64,000 nt of DNA. It comes from Paenirhizobium cremeum. Lineage in GTDB: Bacteria; Pseudomonadota; Alphaproteobacteria; Rhizobiales; Rhizobiaceae. The DNA is taken from the NCBI RefSeq assembly GCF_022884085.1, contig NZ_JAGGCS010000001.1, forward strand, positions 1 to 64,000, in the 5' to 3' direction. Position numbers and translations under genes: made by a program. Shown here one piece after another: positions 45,247-53,512 of this stretch (the first letter of the stretch is position 1; every line of letters starts with the position of its first letter). The notes beneath the pieces are model-generated. The model saw nothing but the letters and a program-made list of their open reading frames with translations, was not told where the DNA came from and did no database searches.

Positions 45247-47073
45247 TCACTCGGCCGCGCCCTTCATCCCCGTATCCGATTTTCCGGAATAGCCGCGCGG
45301 CGTGTAGACCCAGGTCTTGCCGTCGCCCGTGGTCACCGTGCGGCTCTCCGACGAGCCCACCACCACGACGGTCAGCATGTCGACGTCATCGACATTGAGT
45401 TCGCCGAGCGGAACCGTGCGGACATGTTCGCCGGGCCGGCCGAGATTGGTGGCAAGGATCACCGGCGTGTCGGCCGGGCGGTATTCCAGCAGTCTGTCGC
45501 GCGCCCAGGCGAGCTGCGTGCGGCGCTTCATCGACACCGGATTGTAGAAGGCGATGACGAAATCGCCCTCACCGGCAGCCTTCACGCGCCGCTGGATATG
45601 CTCCCAGGGCGTCAGCAGGTCAGAGAGCGAGATGGTGCAGAAATCGTGGCCGAGAGGCGCGCCGATGCGGGCCGCCGCCGCCTGCAGCGCGGAAATCCCG
45701 GGCGAGACCTGCACGTCGATCCGGCTCGCGGCATCCGTAATCCCGCCCTTGTCGAAAAGTTCGAACACCAGCGTCGCCATGGCATAGATGCCCGCGTCGC
45801 CGGAGCAGACCAGCGCCACCGTCTTGCCCTCGCCGGCAAGCTCCATGGCATGCACGACGCGCGCCTCCTCCTTGCCGAGATCGAAATCGTGTCGGGCCTT
45901 TCCACAGGCAAGCGGTCCGAGCAGGTCGAGATAAAGCGAATAGCCGACAAGATCTGTCGAGGCGGCGACCATGGCCGAGACCTCAGGCGAGCGCCACTGG
46001 TCAGCACCGGGGCCGATGCCGACCACATAGAGCGTGCCACGCGCCCGTCCTACAGCATCGGCTTCCACGATACCGGTGGAACGGGCAATAGCGGCGGTCG
46101 CCCCCTTCGATTTGATCTTGGCCAGAATGAGTTCGCTATCTGCACCGGCCGCTGCCAGCGCCGCACCTTCGGCGACACCATGGCACCCGACCTCGGCGAA
46201 AACGATATCCGATGGGTTCTTCAGCCTCGGAGCCTCTTCCTCCAGCCTTGCAGCGCTGAAGAACCGCGCCGGTACACCGAAATGCGCAGCAACCGCATGG
46301 ATCGCGCGTTCGTCGGCCTTGAGATCGATCGAGGCTACCGCTGCGAGGCTCTGGCGGGCGAGGCCGCTTTCCTCAAGCGCCTGTTCGGCGAGCGCGATTG
46401 CCTCCTCCGTCGAGGCATTCCGTTCGCAGCCCATGCCGAGCACCAGGGTTTCAGGATGATAGACGAGTTCAAGCGAGCTTGCCGTCTTCGGCTCGTCGGT
46501 GACCGTCAACGTCACCTTGCCGTCTTCAGCGAAAGGAATCCGCGAGGAGGAAAGCCACGACGCATTGCCCTGCAGCTTTGCGGAAGCGCCGGCAACCAGC
46601 TCCGCCATCACCGCCTTGGCGTTTTCCGGATTGGCAAGCACATAGCCGGCCGGCGGCTCATCGAGGGCAAGACCGAATTTCAGGTCGCCCGCCGTGGTGA
46701 TCGCCGCGCGGCAGTTGAGGCCGTCAGCGATCCGCCGCGCCAGATCATTGCCGCCATGATGACCGCCGAGCAGCGGCACGACCGAGGCGCCGTCCTGCGA
46801 AACAGCGACGACCGGCGGCTCTGCATGCTTGTCGGCAAGCAGCGGCGCGAGGATGCGTACCAGCGCGCCGCAGGCCATGACGGCGACGACCGGCCGACCG
46901 GCGGCAAACAGCGCCGCGATGTGGGTCTTCGTGTCGTCGAACGGGACGTCGGCACCGGTGGTTCGGGCTTCGGCCCCATGCAGCTCACCGCCGATGGCGA
47001 GCGCGATCTTGCGTCCGATATCATGGCCGGCCTGCGACAGGATGACGACGGCAGGTTTCTGGGCAAGGGTCAT
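45247..47073 (-). CDS. cobJ: CbiG-CobJ fusion: precorrin-3B C17-methyltransferase
   Basis: A 608-residue fusion. Residues 1 to about 345 are CbiG-like: VAVMACGALVRILAPLLADK and VVPLLGGHHGGNDLARRIA belong to the N-terminal part, and LVLGMGCERNASTEEAI with FAEVGCHGVAEGAAL to the C-terminal (CobE-like) part. Residues about 350-600 are CobJ (LYVVGIGPGADQWRSPEV, SGDAGIYAMA, VSPGISALQAAAARIGAPLG), which methylates C17 with ring contraction. In P. denitrificans CobJ is a separate protein of about 254 residues. The fusion suggests that lactone opening or intermediate handling is tied to ring contraction. Four bases before cobI. Confidence 0.93.
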   Translation of the reverse strand: MTLAQKPAVVILSQAGHDIGRKIALAIGGELHGAEARTTGADVPFDDTKTHIAALFAAGRPVVAVMACGALVRILAPLLADKHAEPPVVAVSQDGASVVPLLGGHHGGNDLARRIADGLNCRAAITTAGDLKFGLALDEPPAGYVLANPENAKAVMAELVAGASAKLQGNASWLSSSRIPFAEDGKVTLTVTDEPKTASSLELVYHPETLVLGMGCERNASTEEAIALAEQALEESGLARQSLAAVASIDLKADERAIHAVAAHFGVPARFFSAARLEEEAPRLKNPSDIVFAEVGCHGVAEGAALAAAGADSELILAKIKSKGATAAIARSTGIVEADAVGRARGTLYVVGIGPGADQWRSPEVSAMVAASTDLVGYSLYLDLLGPLACGKARHDFDLGKEEARVVHAMELAGEGKTVALVCSGDAGIYAMATLVFELFDKGGITDAASRIDVQVSPGISALQAAAARIGAPLGHDFCTISLSDLLTPWEHIQRRVKAAGEGDFVIAFYNPVSMKRRTQLAWARDRLLEYRPADTPVILATNLGRPGEHVRTVPLGELNVDDVDMLTVVVVGSSESRTVTTGDGKTWVYTPRGYSGKSDTGMKGAAE

Positions 47074-47077
47074 TGGA

Positions 47078-47806
47078 TCATTCCGTTGCAGCGGCGGTTC
47101 GGGCGTTCCAGCCCTCCCCGCCCTTGTAGATAAGGATCATCGAGAAATAGGGAGCGGTAGCCTCGGCAACATCGGCAAGCGGCATCACGCGTTGCTCGTC
47201 AAGGCTGACGCGCTCGACATAGCCTGCACATGACGTCAGCCCCATCGCCTCGATCAGCGCACGGATGCGGGCGAAATGCCGGCCGACCTTGATGATGGCG
47301 ACCGCACCCGCCGCCTCGATCCGCGCCCGCATGATACCGTCGTCAAGCGGCCCCGGCACGATGCTGAGCACGTCGTTTCGCGCCGCAAGCGGGCGAGCCA
47401 GCGCCGCCGCAGCCGCCATCATCGAGGAAACCCCCGGCACGATCTCGGTCTCGTAGCGGCCGGACAGCCGTTCGAACAAATACATGAAGGAGCCGTAGAA
47501 AAAGGGATCGCCCTCACATAACACCGCCACGTCGGAACCGGCGTCGAGATGACGCGCCAGCGTTTCCGCCGCCCCGTCGTAAACCTCCTGCGCCGGGAAC
47601 CGCTCGACCCGCATCGGCACGATGACGGGCACTTCCAGCTGATGCGCGCCGATATAGGGCGCAGCAATCTGCCGGGCAAAACTCGGACCGGTATCCGGCG
47701 CGGGATACGCAATGACCGGCGCGCCCGTCAGAATGCGGTGCGCCTTCAGCGTAATGAGTTCCGGATCGCCGGGCCCGAGCCCGAGGCCATAGAGTTTACC
47801 GGTCAT
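47078..47806 (-). CDS. cobI: Precorrin-2 C20-methyltransferase CobI
   Basis: A 242-residue SAM-dependent methyltransferase with LYGLGLGPGDPELITLKAHR at the N-terminus and the ALCEGDPFFYGSFMYLFERL-type segment (read as VLCEGDPFFYGSFMYL). It methylates C20 of precorrin-2. The start at 47806 overlaps the cobL stop by four bases, which decides against the longer frame. Confidence 0.94.
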   Translation of the reverse strand: MTGKLYGLGLGPGDPELITLKAHRILTGAPVIAYPAPDTGPSFARQIAAPYIGAHQLEVPVIVPMRVERFPAQEVYDGAAETLARHLDAGSDVAVLCEGDPFFYGSFMYLFERLSGRYETEIVPGVSSMMAAAAALARPLAARNDVLSIVPGPLDDGIMRARIEAAGAVAIIKVGRHFARIRALIEAMGLTSCAGYVERVSLDEQRVMPLADVAEATAPYFSMILIYKGGEGWNARTAAATE

Positions 47807-49032
47807 GCCGCCTCTCCCTTCGTCACCGACCAGATCGTTACCGGCATCAGCGACTTCCATCCGCAATAACGCCCGACGGGAGCTGCGCGCGAGACCTGCA
47901 GACGAACGAGTTCGCCGCCATGGATACCGCGAAGCTCGGCAAGCCTCGCCTCGCCTTCGATGGTCACGGCGTTGGCGACAAGCCGCCCACCCGCAGGCAA
48001 GGCCTCCCAGCAGGCCTCGAACAGGCCTTCATGGGTAATGCCGCCGCCGATGAAAACGGCATCGGGCGCGTCAAGGCCGGCGAGCCCCTCCGGCGCCCTC
48101 GCCTCGACGATATCGAGATCCGGCAGGCCGAGTGCGTCGGCATTCTCGCGGATCATCGCCACCCTTTCAGGTTTTTCCTCGATGGCGATGGCGCGGGCGC
48201 CGAGCCCGATCCGCATCCATTCGAGCGCGATCGAACCGCAGCCCGCGCCCACATCCCACAGCAATCCATGCGGAAAGGGTTGCAGGATGGAGAGCGTCAC
48301 CGCCCGTATCTCCCGCTTGGTCAGTTGCCCGTCATGGCGGAAGGTATCGTCCGGAAGGCCTGCCACAGGCGAGACCAGAGGCGAATCCGAAACGCAGTCG
48401 ATCGCCAGCGTGTTGAACTCCGCGATCTCAGGCTGCGTCCCCAGAAGATCCGCAGCGGTCATGGCGAAGACTCGCTCTCGGTCACCGCCCATATGCTCCA
48501 GAACGGTCAGAACGGAATTGCCAAAGCCGCGCTCCACCATCAGCGCCGCTGCGCCCAGCACCGTTTCCGCCCCGGCGGTGAGCGCCAGGATACGGTGCCG
48601 GGGCATCAGGTGCCGGTTGAGGGAGGCAAGCGGACGGCCATGCAGTGAAATCGTCGCCACCGACTGCAGCGGCCAGCCGAGCCGGGCGGCGGCAAGCGAA
48701 AAGGCCGAAGGCGACGGCAGCACATAGATTTCGCTCGCGCGCACATAACGCCTAAGCGTCGCGCCGATACCGAAATGCATGGGATCGCCGGTGGCGAGAA
48801 TGGTGACGGGCGAACCGCGCAGCTTCAAAATCTCGCGCAAGGTCTCGCGAAAACCGCCGCTCCAGTTGAGGATGCGCTTGAGTGCGGGCAAGGCGCCGCC
48901 GTCGATCACGGCATCGAGCCGTTCGCCGAGCACAAGTGTTTCCGTCTGCCAGATGATCGATTGCGCCTCCGGCGTCAGGCTTTCAAGGCCGTTGTCTCCG
49001 ACGCCGATGATGGTCAGCCACGGTTCAGTCAT
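47803..49032 (-). CDS. cobL: Precorrin-6B C5,C15-methyltransferase (decarboxylating) CobL
   Basis: A 409-residue bifunctional enzyme: the N-terminal CbiE-like part (WLTIIGVGDNGLESLTPEA) methylates C5, and the C-terminal CbiT-like part (LLWDVGAGCGSIALEWMR) methylates C15 with decarboxylation of the C12 acetate. The start at 49032 (MTEPWLTIIG) lies eight bases inside the cobH gene. The family length is normal. Confidence 0.94.
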   Translation of the reverse strand: MTEPWLTIIGVGDNGLESLTPEAQSIIWQTETLVLGERLDAVIDGGALPALKRILNWSGGFRETLREILKLRGSPVTILATGDPMHFGIGATLRRYVRASEIYVLPSPSAFSLAAARLGWPLQSVATISLHGRPLASLNRHLMPRHRILALTAGAETVLGAAALMVERGFGNSVLTVLEHMGGDRERVFAMTAADLLGTQPEIAEFNTLAIDCVSDSPLVSPVAGLPDDTFRHDGQLTKREIRAVTLSILQPFPHGLLWDVGAGCGSIALEWMRIGLGARAIAIEEKPERVAMIRENADALGLPDLDIVEARAPEGLAGLDAPDAVFIGGGITHEGLFEACWEALPAGGRLVANAVTIEGEARLAELRGIHGGELVRLQVSRAAPVGRYCGWKSLMPVTIWSVTKGEAA

Positions 49033-49669
49033 TGGCGCCGAGCCCTCCCGCAAGCGCGTTGACGGCGGCGGACGCCATGGCCGAACCGCCCCGCCGCCCG
49101 CGAACCGCAATGAACGGCACGCCGCGGCTGTCTTCAATGAGCGCTTCCTTGCTTTCCGCAGCGCCGACAAAACCGACCGGAAGGCCGAGGATCAGCGCCG
49201 GTTTCGGCGCCCCCTGGTCGATCAACTCCAGCAGCCGGAAAAGCGCTGTCGGCGCATTGCCGATGGCGACCACCGCCCCGGCAAGCCTGTCGCCCCAGAG
49301 GTCAACCTGCGCGGCTGAACGCGTATTGCCGATCTCAGTCGCCTTCGGCCTCACCCGCTCATCGTTCAACAGGCAGATGACCTCGTTCTCCGCCGGAAGC
49401 AATCGCCGGATAATGCCGTGGCGAACCATTTCGACATCGCAGAAAACCGGTGCACCGGCAGCCAGAGCCGCAGCCCCCGCCTCGAACGCACCATCCGAGA
49501 ACGCGATATCGCCGGCAAGGTCCGTCATGCCGCAGGCATGGATCAGCCGGATCGCCAGCGTCTCCATCCCTCCGGAAAAGCGAGCAAGATCAGCCTCCCG
49601 GCGGATCGTCTCGAAGGACTGCCGATAGATCTCCGTGGGATCGCGGATGTAGTCGAATGAGACGCTCAG
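49025..49669 (-). CDS. cobH: Precorrin-8X methylmutase CobH, unusual start
   Basis: CobH moves the C11 methyl to C12, giving hydrogenobyrinic acid. The catalytic histidine is in AIRLIHACGM. The first ATG (49567) yields only 180 residues and drops the conserved N-terminal segment. That segment is encoded upstream in frame: FDYIRDPTEIYRQSFETIR, then READLARF. No ATG, GTG or TTG occurs in this frame between the preceding stop (49709-49711) and 49567. I place the start at a CTG (49669) with AGGGG six bases upstream, giving 214 residues, the normal size. Product call firm, start uncertain. Confidence 0.8.
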   Translation of the reverse strand: MSVSFDYIRDPTEIYRQSFETIRREADLARFSGGMETLAIRLIHACGMTDLAGDIAFSDGAFEAGAAALAAGAPVFCDVEMVRHGIIRRLLPAENEVICLLNDERVRPKATEIGNTRSAAQVDLWGDRLAGAVVAIGNAPTALFRLLELIDQGAPKPALILGLPVGFVGAAESKEALIEDSRGVPFIAVRGRRGGSAMASAAVNALAGGLGAND

Positions 49670-49697
49670 CGGACACCCCTGTCTGGATTGGAAGCCA

Positions 49698-51059
49698 TCA
49701 CTTCTTCTTCATAGAATTCGGCCCGAGCGGATGGTCCGCATGCGGGTAAGGCGCGTGGTGATGATGGTGGTGCCCGTGATCGTGCGAATGACCATGGTCA
49801 TGATCGTGCCGGTGGCCATGATCCGCATGGTCGTGATGGCCATGGTGTTCATGGTGTTGATGGTGTTGATGGTGGTCATGGTCGTGATGATGGTGATGCC
49901 CGCAGCCGCAATTCGGGCCATGTTCGTGAACCGCGGGCTTTCCGCTCGATGGCGCATTCATCACCGCCTCCAGCCCCACATCGGGTGCGGCATTCAGGAG
50001 GTGGCCGTATCTGCCGCCGAGCGTGGTCGAGGCGCCATAGTCGAAGGCGGGCTCCAGATCGTTCGGCTCCGCATGGCTGTGCACCGGTGTCCAGGGTAGC
50101 CCGTGCTCCTTGCAGAATTCCGGATCGCGACAGGACGCATCGCAATCGCCGCCGCACGGACAGTCTTCGAGACCGCCGCCGATGCCCTCGACATGGTGGT
50201 GATGGCTTTCCTGCGGCTGGCCGAGATCCGCCTCGAAGCCGAGAACCTGCTCCCGGTACTTGCACATCTGGCAGTTCATCAGGGCGGCGCCCTCGAGGAT
50301 TTCCCCGACGCGATCCTGAAAGGCGTCCAGCACCAGCGGATGGTCGTTGAGATAGCTCGCCTTGACGAACTGGATCTCCGGATACCGCTCGGCAACAACG
50401 TCGGTATAGCTGTAGATGCGCTTCACCAGCACGCCGGTGAACAGGAAATAAGGGAAGACGATGATGCGCTTGTAACCGAGCCGGGCGGCATGTTCGAGGC
50501 CCGGTTCGACCAGCGGAAAGGTCACGCCGGAATAGCAGGTTTCGCCCCAGCCGAAGCCCATTCCCTCCCAGAGCATGCGCATGACCTTGGTCGCGTTGGA
50601 ATTGGCGTCGGGATCGGACGAACCGCGCCCCACCACCATCAGCAGCGTTTCGTGCTTGTCGATGAAGCCAAGCGTTTTGTTCGCCTCGTCGACGGCCTCC
50701 TGGATGCGGTCCCCGGCGGCGCGGATCATCTTGAGGTCAATGCCGAGTTCGCGCCCGTAGGTGATGACCATGCCGGGGTTCTGCGCCTGATAGGTGTTGA
50801 GCACCGAGGGAATGTCGTTCTTGGCGTGTCCGGCGGCAAACAGCATTCCCGGAACGGCCAGAACCCGCGTCACGCCTTCAGCCCGCAGCTTGTCGAGGCC
50901 GGCTGAGATCACCGGATTGCAGAACTCCAGATAGCCGTATTCCACCGGCATGTCGGGATTGCGTTCGCGCAAGGCTTCCGCGATCACTGCAAATTCGCGT
51001 GCTGCGTTCTGGTTGCGGCTACCGTGCCCGCAAACCATGATTCCGAGTTTTTCCGTCAT
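49698..51059 (-). CDS. cbiX: CbiX-type cobaltochelatase-like protein with histidine-rich tail
   Basis: A 453-residue protein. Residues 5-125 and 138-255 are two CbiX-type chelatase repeats (IMVCGHGSRNQNAAREFA, MVVGRGSSDPDANSNATKVM). MNCQMC (261-266) is the MxCxxC cluster motif known from long CbiX proteins. A cysteine-rich stretch follows (Cys 300, 302, 306, 310, 316), then about 33 histidines between residues 388 and 443. The ATG at 51059 has GGGAGG upstream. The family inserts cobalt into sirohydrochlorin or related rings; here CobN is also present, so metal storage or delivery is an alternative role. Confidence 0.85.
   Translation of the reverse strand: MTEKLGIMVCGHGSRNQNAAREFAVIAEALRERNPDMPVEYGYLEFCNPVISAGLDKLRAEGVTRVLAVPGMLFAAGHAKNDIPSVLNTYQAQNPGMVITYGRELGIDLKMIRAAGDRIQEAVDEANKTLGFIDKHETLLMVVGRGSSDPDANSNATKVMRMLWEGMGFGWGETCYSGVTFPLVEPGLEHAARLGYKRIIVFPYFLFTGVLVKRIYSYTDVVAERYPEIQFVKASYLNDHPLVLDAFQDRVGEILEGAALMNCQMCKYREQVLGFEADLGQPQESHHHHVEGIGGGLEDCPCGGDCDASCRDPEFCKEHGLPWTPVHSHAEPNDLEPAFDYGASTTLGGRYGHLLNAAPDVGLEAVMNAPSSGKPAVHEHGPNCGCGHHHHHDHDHHQHHQHHEHHGHHDHADHGHRHDHDHGHSHDHGHHHHHHAPYPHADHPLGPNSMKKK
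49752..49898 (-). repeat. Low-complexity CAT/CAC repeat encoding the CbiX histidine tail
   Basis: On the minus strand this stretch is mostly CAC, CAT, GAC and GAT codons, encoding alternating His/Asp/Gly runs of the CbiX tail. Such tracts change length easily, so the tail may vary between strains. Confidence 0.85.
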
Positions 51060-51109
51060 GAGACAAGGCCTCCCTGCTTCGTTGTCGTTCATGTACGAAG
51101 CGCCGGAAC

Positions 51110-51206
51110 CGCGCGTTGCGGTTCTCTGGCCTTGGGGACAGCTCCGGAATTGGCCCCCTGATTGGGTCAGCCGCACCGGACTATTTCCAGCCTGTCGAAC
51201 AGGCGC
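51110..51206 (-). ncRNA. Candidate variant cobalamin riboswitch in the cbiX leader
   Basis: Read on the minus strand, the leader has a perfect hairpin GCCTGT-TCG-ACAGGC (51190-51204), then TGGAAATAGTCCGGTG, then CCGGAGCTGTCCCC (51134-51147), which matches the cobalamin riboswitch core, and finally GGCCAGAGAACCGC (51118-51131), which resembles the B12 box. The usual CGCAACTGT and GCCACTG blocks are missing, so it would be a short variant or a degenerate copy. The remaining bases of the 51060-51381 gap show no gene. Confidence 0.5.
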
Positions 51207-51381
51207 CGTCGCACATGAGACAGAGCTTTATCGAAGGCGACATGACCGGTCAAACCCGTTTGCGCCGGATTGTGTGGAGGATGCGCCGAAGAGCCCGGCA
51301 TTCGCCCCGCGACATGTTGCCCCGACCGGCGGTTTGGTGCATGACAGGACGTCCCCGCCGCAGCCGCACTATAGGATCATC

Positions 51382-52167
51382 GTGGTCGATCTCGCACTCC
51401 AGAGCCTGGCGCTTCTCTTCGTTGCCGCCTTCATCGCCGGTTTCGTCGATTCGATTGCAGGCGGCGGCGGCCTGATTACCATTCCCGCCATGCTGATTGC
51501 CGGCATTCCGCCGCTCGAAACGCTCGGAACCAACAAGCTGCAGTCGATGTTCGGCGCCGGTTCCGCGACGATCGCCTATGCCCGGCGCGGCCATGTCGAC
51601 CTGAAAGCACAATTGCCGATGGCGGTCATGGCGGTGTTTGGCGGTGCAATCGGCGCCGTCATTGCGACCGTCGTTCCCGCGGACGTCCTGAGGGCAGCCA
51701 TGCCCTTCCTGCTGGTCGCCATCGCGCTTTACTTCGCACTGAAGCCCAACCTTCATGACGAGGACCGCCACCAGCGCATGACGCCCTTCGTCTTCGGGCT
51801 GACCTTCGTACCGCTGATCGGCTTGTATGACGGTGTCTTCGGTCCCGGAACCGGCTCCTTCTTCATGCTCGCCTTCGTCTCGCTTGCGGGCTTCGGTGTG
51901 CTCAAGGCAACCGCCCACACCAAGCTCTTGAACCTCGGCTCGAATGTCGGCGCCTTCCTCGTTTTCGTGGCCGGCGGCGTGGTGCTTTGGAAGGTCGGCC
52001 TGTTGATGGGTCTTGGCCAGTTCCTCGGCGCACAGGCCGGATCGCGGCTCGCCATGCGGATCGGGGCACGACTCATCAAGCCGCTCCTGATCGTCACCTG
52101 CATTGCGCTCGCCACGAAACTCCTCGCCGACCCCGGCAATCCGGTAAGGGTGTGGATCGGGTACTGA
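51382..52167 (+). CDS. TauE/SafE family membrane permease
   Basis: A 261-residue integral membrane protein with about eight helices. Two TauE/SafE repeats are visible: FIAGFVDSIAGGGGLITIPA and LIGLYDGVFGPGTGSFFMLA. Members export or import sulfite, sulfonates and other anions, and some are unassigned. The GTG at 51382 has AGGA seven bases upstream and gives the usual length. It is divergent from cbiX inside the cobalamin region, so a link to cobalt or corrinoid handling is conceivable but unproven. Confidence 0.85.
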   Translation: MVDLALQSLALLFVAAFIAGFVDSIAGGGGLITIPAMLIAGIPPLETLGTNKLQSMFGAGSATIAYARRGHVDLKAQLPMAVMAVFGGAIGAVIATVVPADVLRAAMPFLLVAIALYFALKPNLHDEDRHQRMTPFVFGLTFVPLIGLYDGVFGPGTGSFFMLAFVSLAGFGVLKATAHTKLLNLGSNVGAFLVFVAGGVVLWKVGLLMGLGQFLGAQAGSRLAMRIGARLIKPLLIVTCIALATKLLADPGNPVRVWIGY

Positions 52168-52261
52168 CACGCCAGCGGGTTTCGCCGCAACAAAGCGCTT
52201 GAACCTCTAGTAACTGGAGACTTTAGGATAACGGCACAATCCGATCCGGAGTCCCCAACGC

Positions 52262-52861
52262 ATGTCCCTGCCAGAGCTTCTTTTCCCGGCAACCGCCATT
52301 ATCGTGGTCATGGCAACGCTCGTGTCCGCGCTCCAGCTCCACCGACTGACCGGTCGCTCACCGGTGGTATTGAAGTCGAGCGACGACGCTCTCGGCTTCT
52401 CGACCCGCCTGTTCCGCATCCTGATCGTCGCCATCCTTGCGGAGGTCACCCTCATCAGCCTCTGGCCGGAGCAGCATGGCCGGATACTGGGGCGCGTCCC
52501 CGTTCTGGACGGCCCGGTATTTCAGATCGCCGGTATCGTCCTGTGGACCCTTGGCGGGGCTCTCATCATGCTGGCGCAGTGGCAGATGGGCCGTTCCTGG
52601 AGGATCGGGATAGACAGCAGCGATACCCCGCGCCTTGTCAACACCGGCCTTTTCGCAGCCTCACGCAACCCGATCTATCTCGGGATGGTCACGGGCCTTT
52701 CCGGCCTTGCTCTCGTCTCACCGGAAGCGCTGTCCTTCGCCATCCTCGTCGCCACCTGGGTATCGTTGCCCTATCAGATCCGCATGGAGGAGGCTTTCCT
52801 CGAACAATCGATTGGTCAACCCTATCTGGACTACCGCAAGCGGGTGCGCAGGTGGCTTTGA
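52262..52861 (+). CDS. Isoprenylcysteine carboxyl methyltransferase-like membrane protein
   Basis: A 199-residue membrane protein with about four to five hydrophobic helices. The C-terminal region carries the ICMT/PEMT-type motif TGLFAASRNPIYLGMVTG, followed by an EEAFLEQSIGQPYLDYRKRV segment that is typical of small bacterial members. They probably methylate small lipophilic or cysteine-containing substrates. It follows the TauE/SafE gene by 94 bases and converges with cobO across 18 bases. Confidence 0.82.
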   Translation: MSLPELLFPATAIIVVMATLVSALQLHRLTGRSPVVLKSSDDALGFSTRLFRILIVAILAEVTLISLWPEQHGRILGRVPVLDGPVFQIAGIVLWTLGGALIMLAQWQMGRSWRIGIDSSDTPRLVNTGLFAASRNPIYLGMVTGLSGLALVSPEALSFAILVATWVSLPYQIRMEEAFLEQSIGQPYLDYRKRVRRWL

Positions 52862-52879
52862 AGGCCTAGCTCAGGTTCA

Positions 52880-53512
52880 TCAGAATTCCACGCCGATCTG
52901 CGCCTTGATACCCGAGCGGAAGGGATGCTTGACCAGCTCCATCTCGGTCACGAGATCGGCGATTTCGATCAGTTCGTCCTTGGCGTTGCGACCTGTCAGC
53001 ACGACATGGGTCATTTCCGGCTTCTTCGTCTTCAGGAACTCCACAACATCGACGATATCGATATAGTCGTAGCGGATAGCGATATTGATTTCGTCCAGCA
53101 GCACCATGGAATAGGATGGGTCGCGGATCAGTTCCTTCGCCTTTTCCCAGGCGGACTTCGCCATGGCGATGTCGCGCGCCTTGTCCTGCGTCTCCCAGGT
53201 GAAGCCCTCGCCCATGGTGTGGAATGCGCAGAGATCACTGAAATGTTTGAGGATCAGGTCCCGCTCGCCGGTCGACATCGCCCCCTTGATGAACTGTACC
53301 ACCGCACATTTCTTTCCATGCGCGATGTGGCGGAAAATCATGCCGAAGGCAGCCGACGACTTGCCCTTGCCCTTGCCGGTATGGACGATGACAAGGCCCT
53401 TTTCGCCCGTCTTGGTGGCCATGATCTTCTCACGCGCCGCCTTCTTCTTCGCCATCTTCTCGGTGTGGCGAGCGAGATCGGCGGGCGACGAACCTTCAAG
53501 TTCCTCGGTCAT
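52880..53512 (-). CDS. cobO: Corrinoid adenosyltransferase CobO
   Basis: A 210-residue ATP:cob(I)alamin adenosyltransferase of the CobA/BtuR/CobO type, adding the upper adenosyl ligand to a,c-diamide corrin. The P-loop VHTGKGKGKSSAAFG (Walker A at residues 46-53) and the YSMVLLDEINIA Walker B are clear, with VVLTGRNAKDELIEIADLV near the end. The start overlaps the cobN stop by four bases, and it is the last gene of cobU-W-N-O. Confidence 0.95.
   Translation of the reverse strand: MTEELEGSSPADLARHTEKMAKKKAAREKIMATKTGEKGLVIVHTGKGKGKSSAAFGMIFRHIAHGKKCAVVQFIKGAMSTGERDLILKHFSDLCAFHTMGEGFTWETQDKARDIAMAKSAWEKAKELIRDPSYSMVLLDEINIAIRYDYIDIVDVVEFLKTKKPEMTHVVLTGRNAKDELIEIADLVTEMELVKHPFRSGIKAQIGVEF

Noticed and set aside
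45232..47133. A 633-codon plus-strand frame across the CbiG-CobJ gene
   Set aside because: Antisense shadow of a gene with clear methyltransferase and CbiG motifs.
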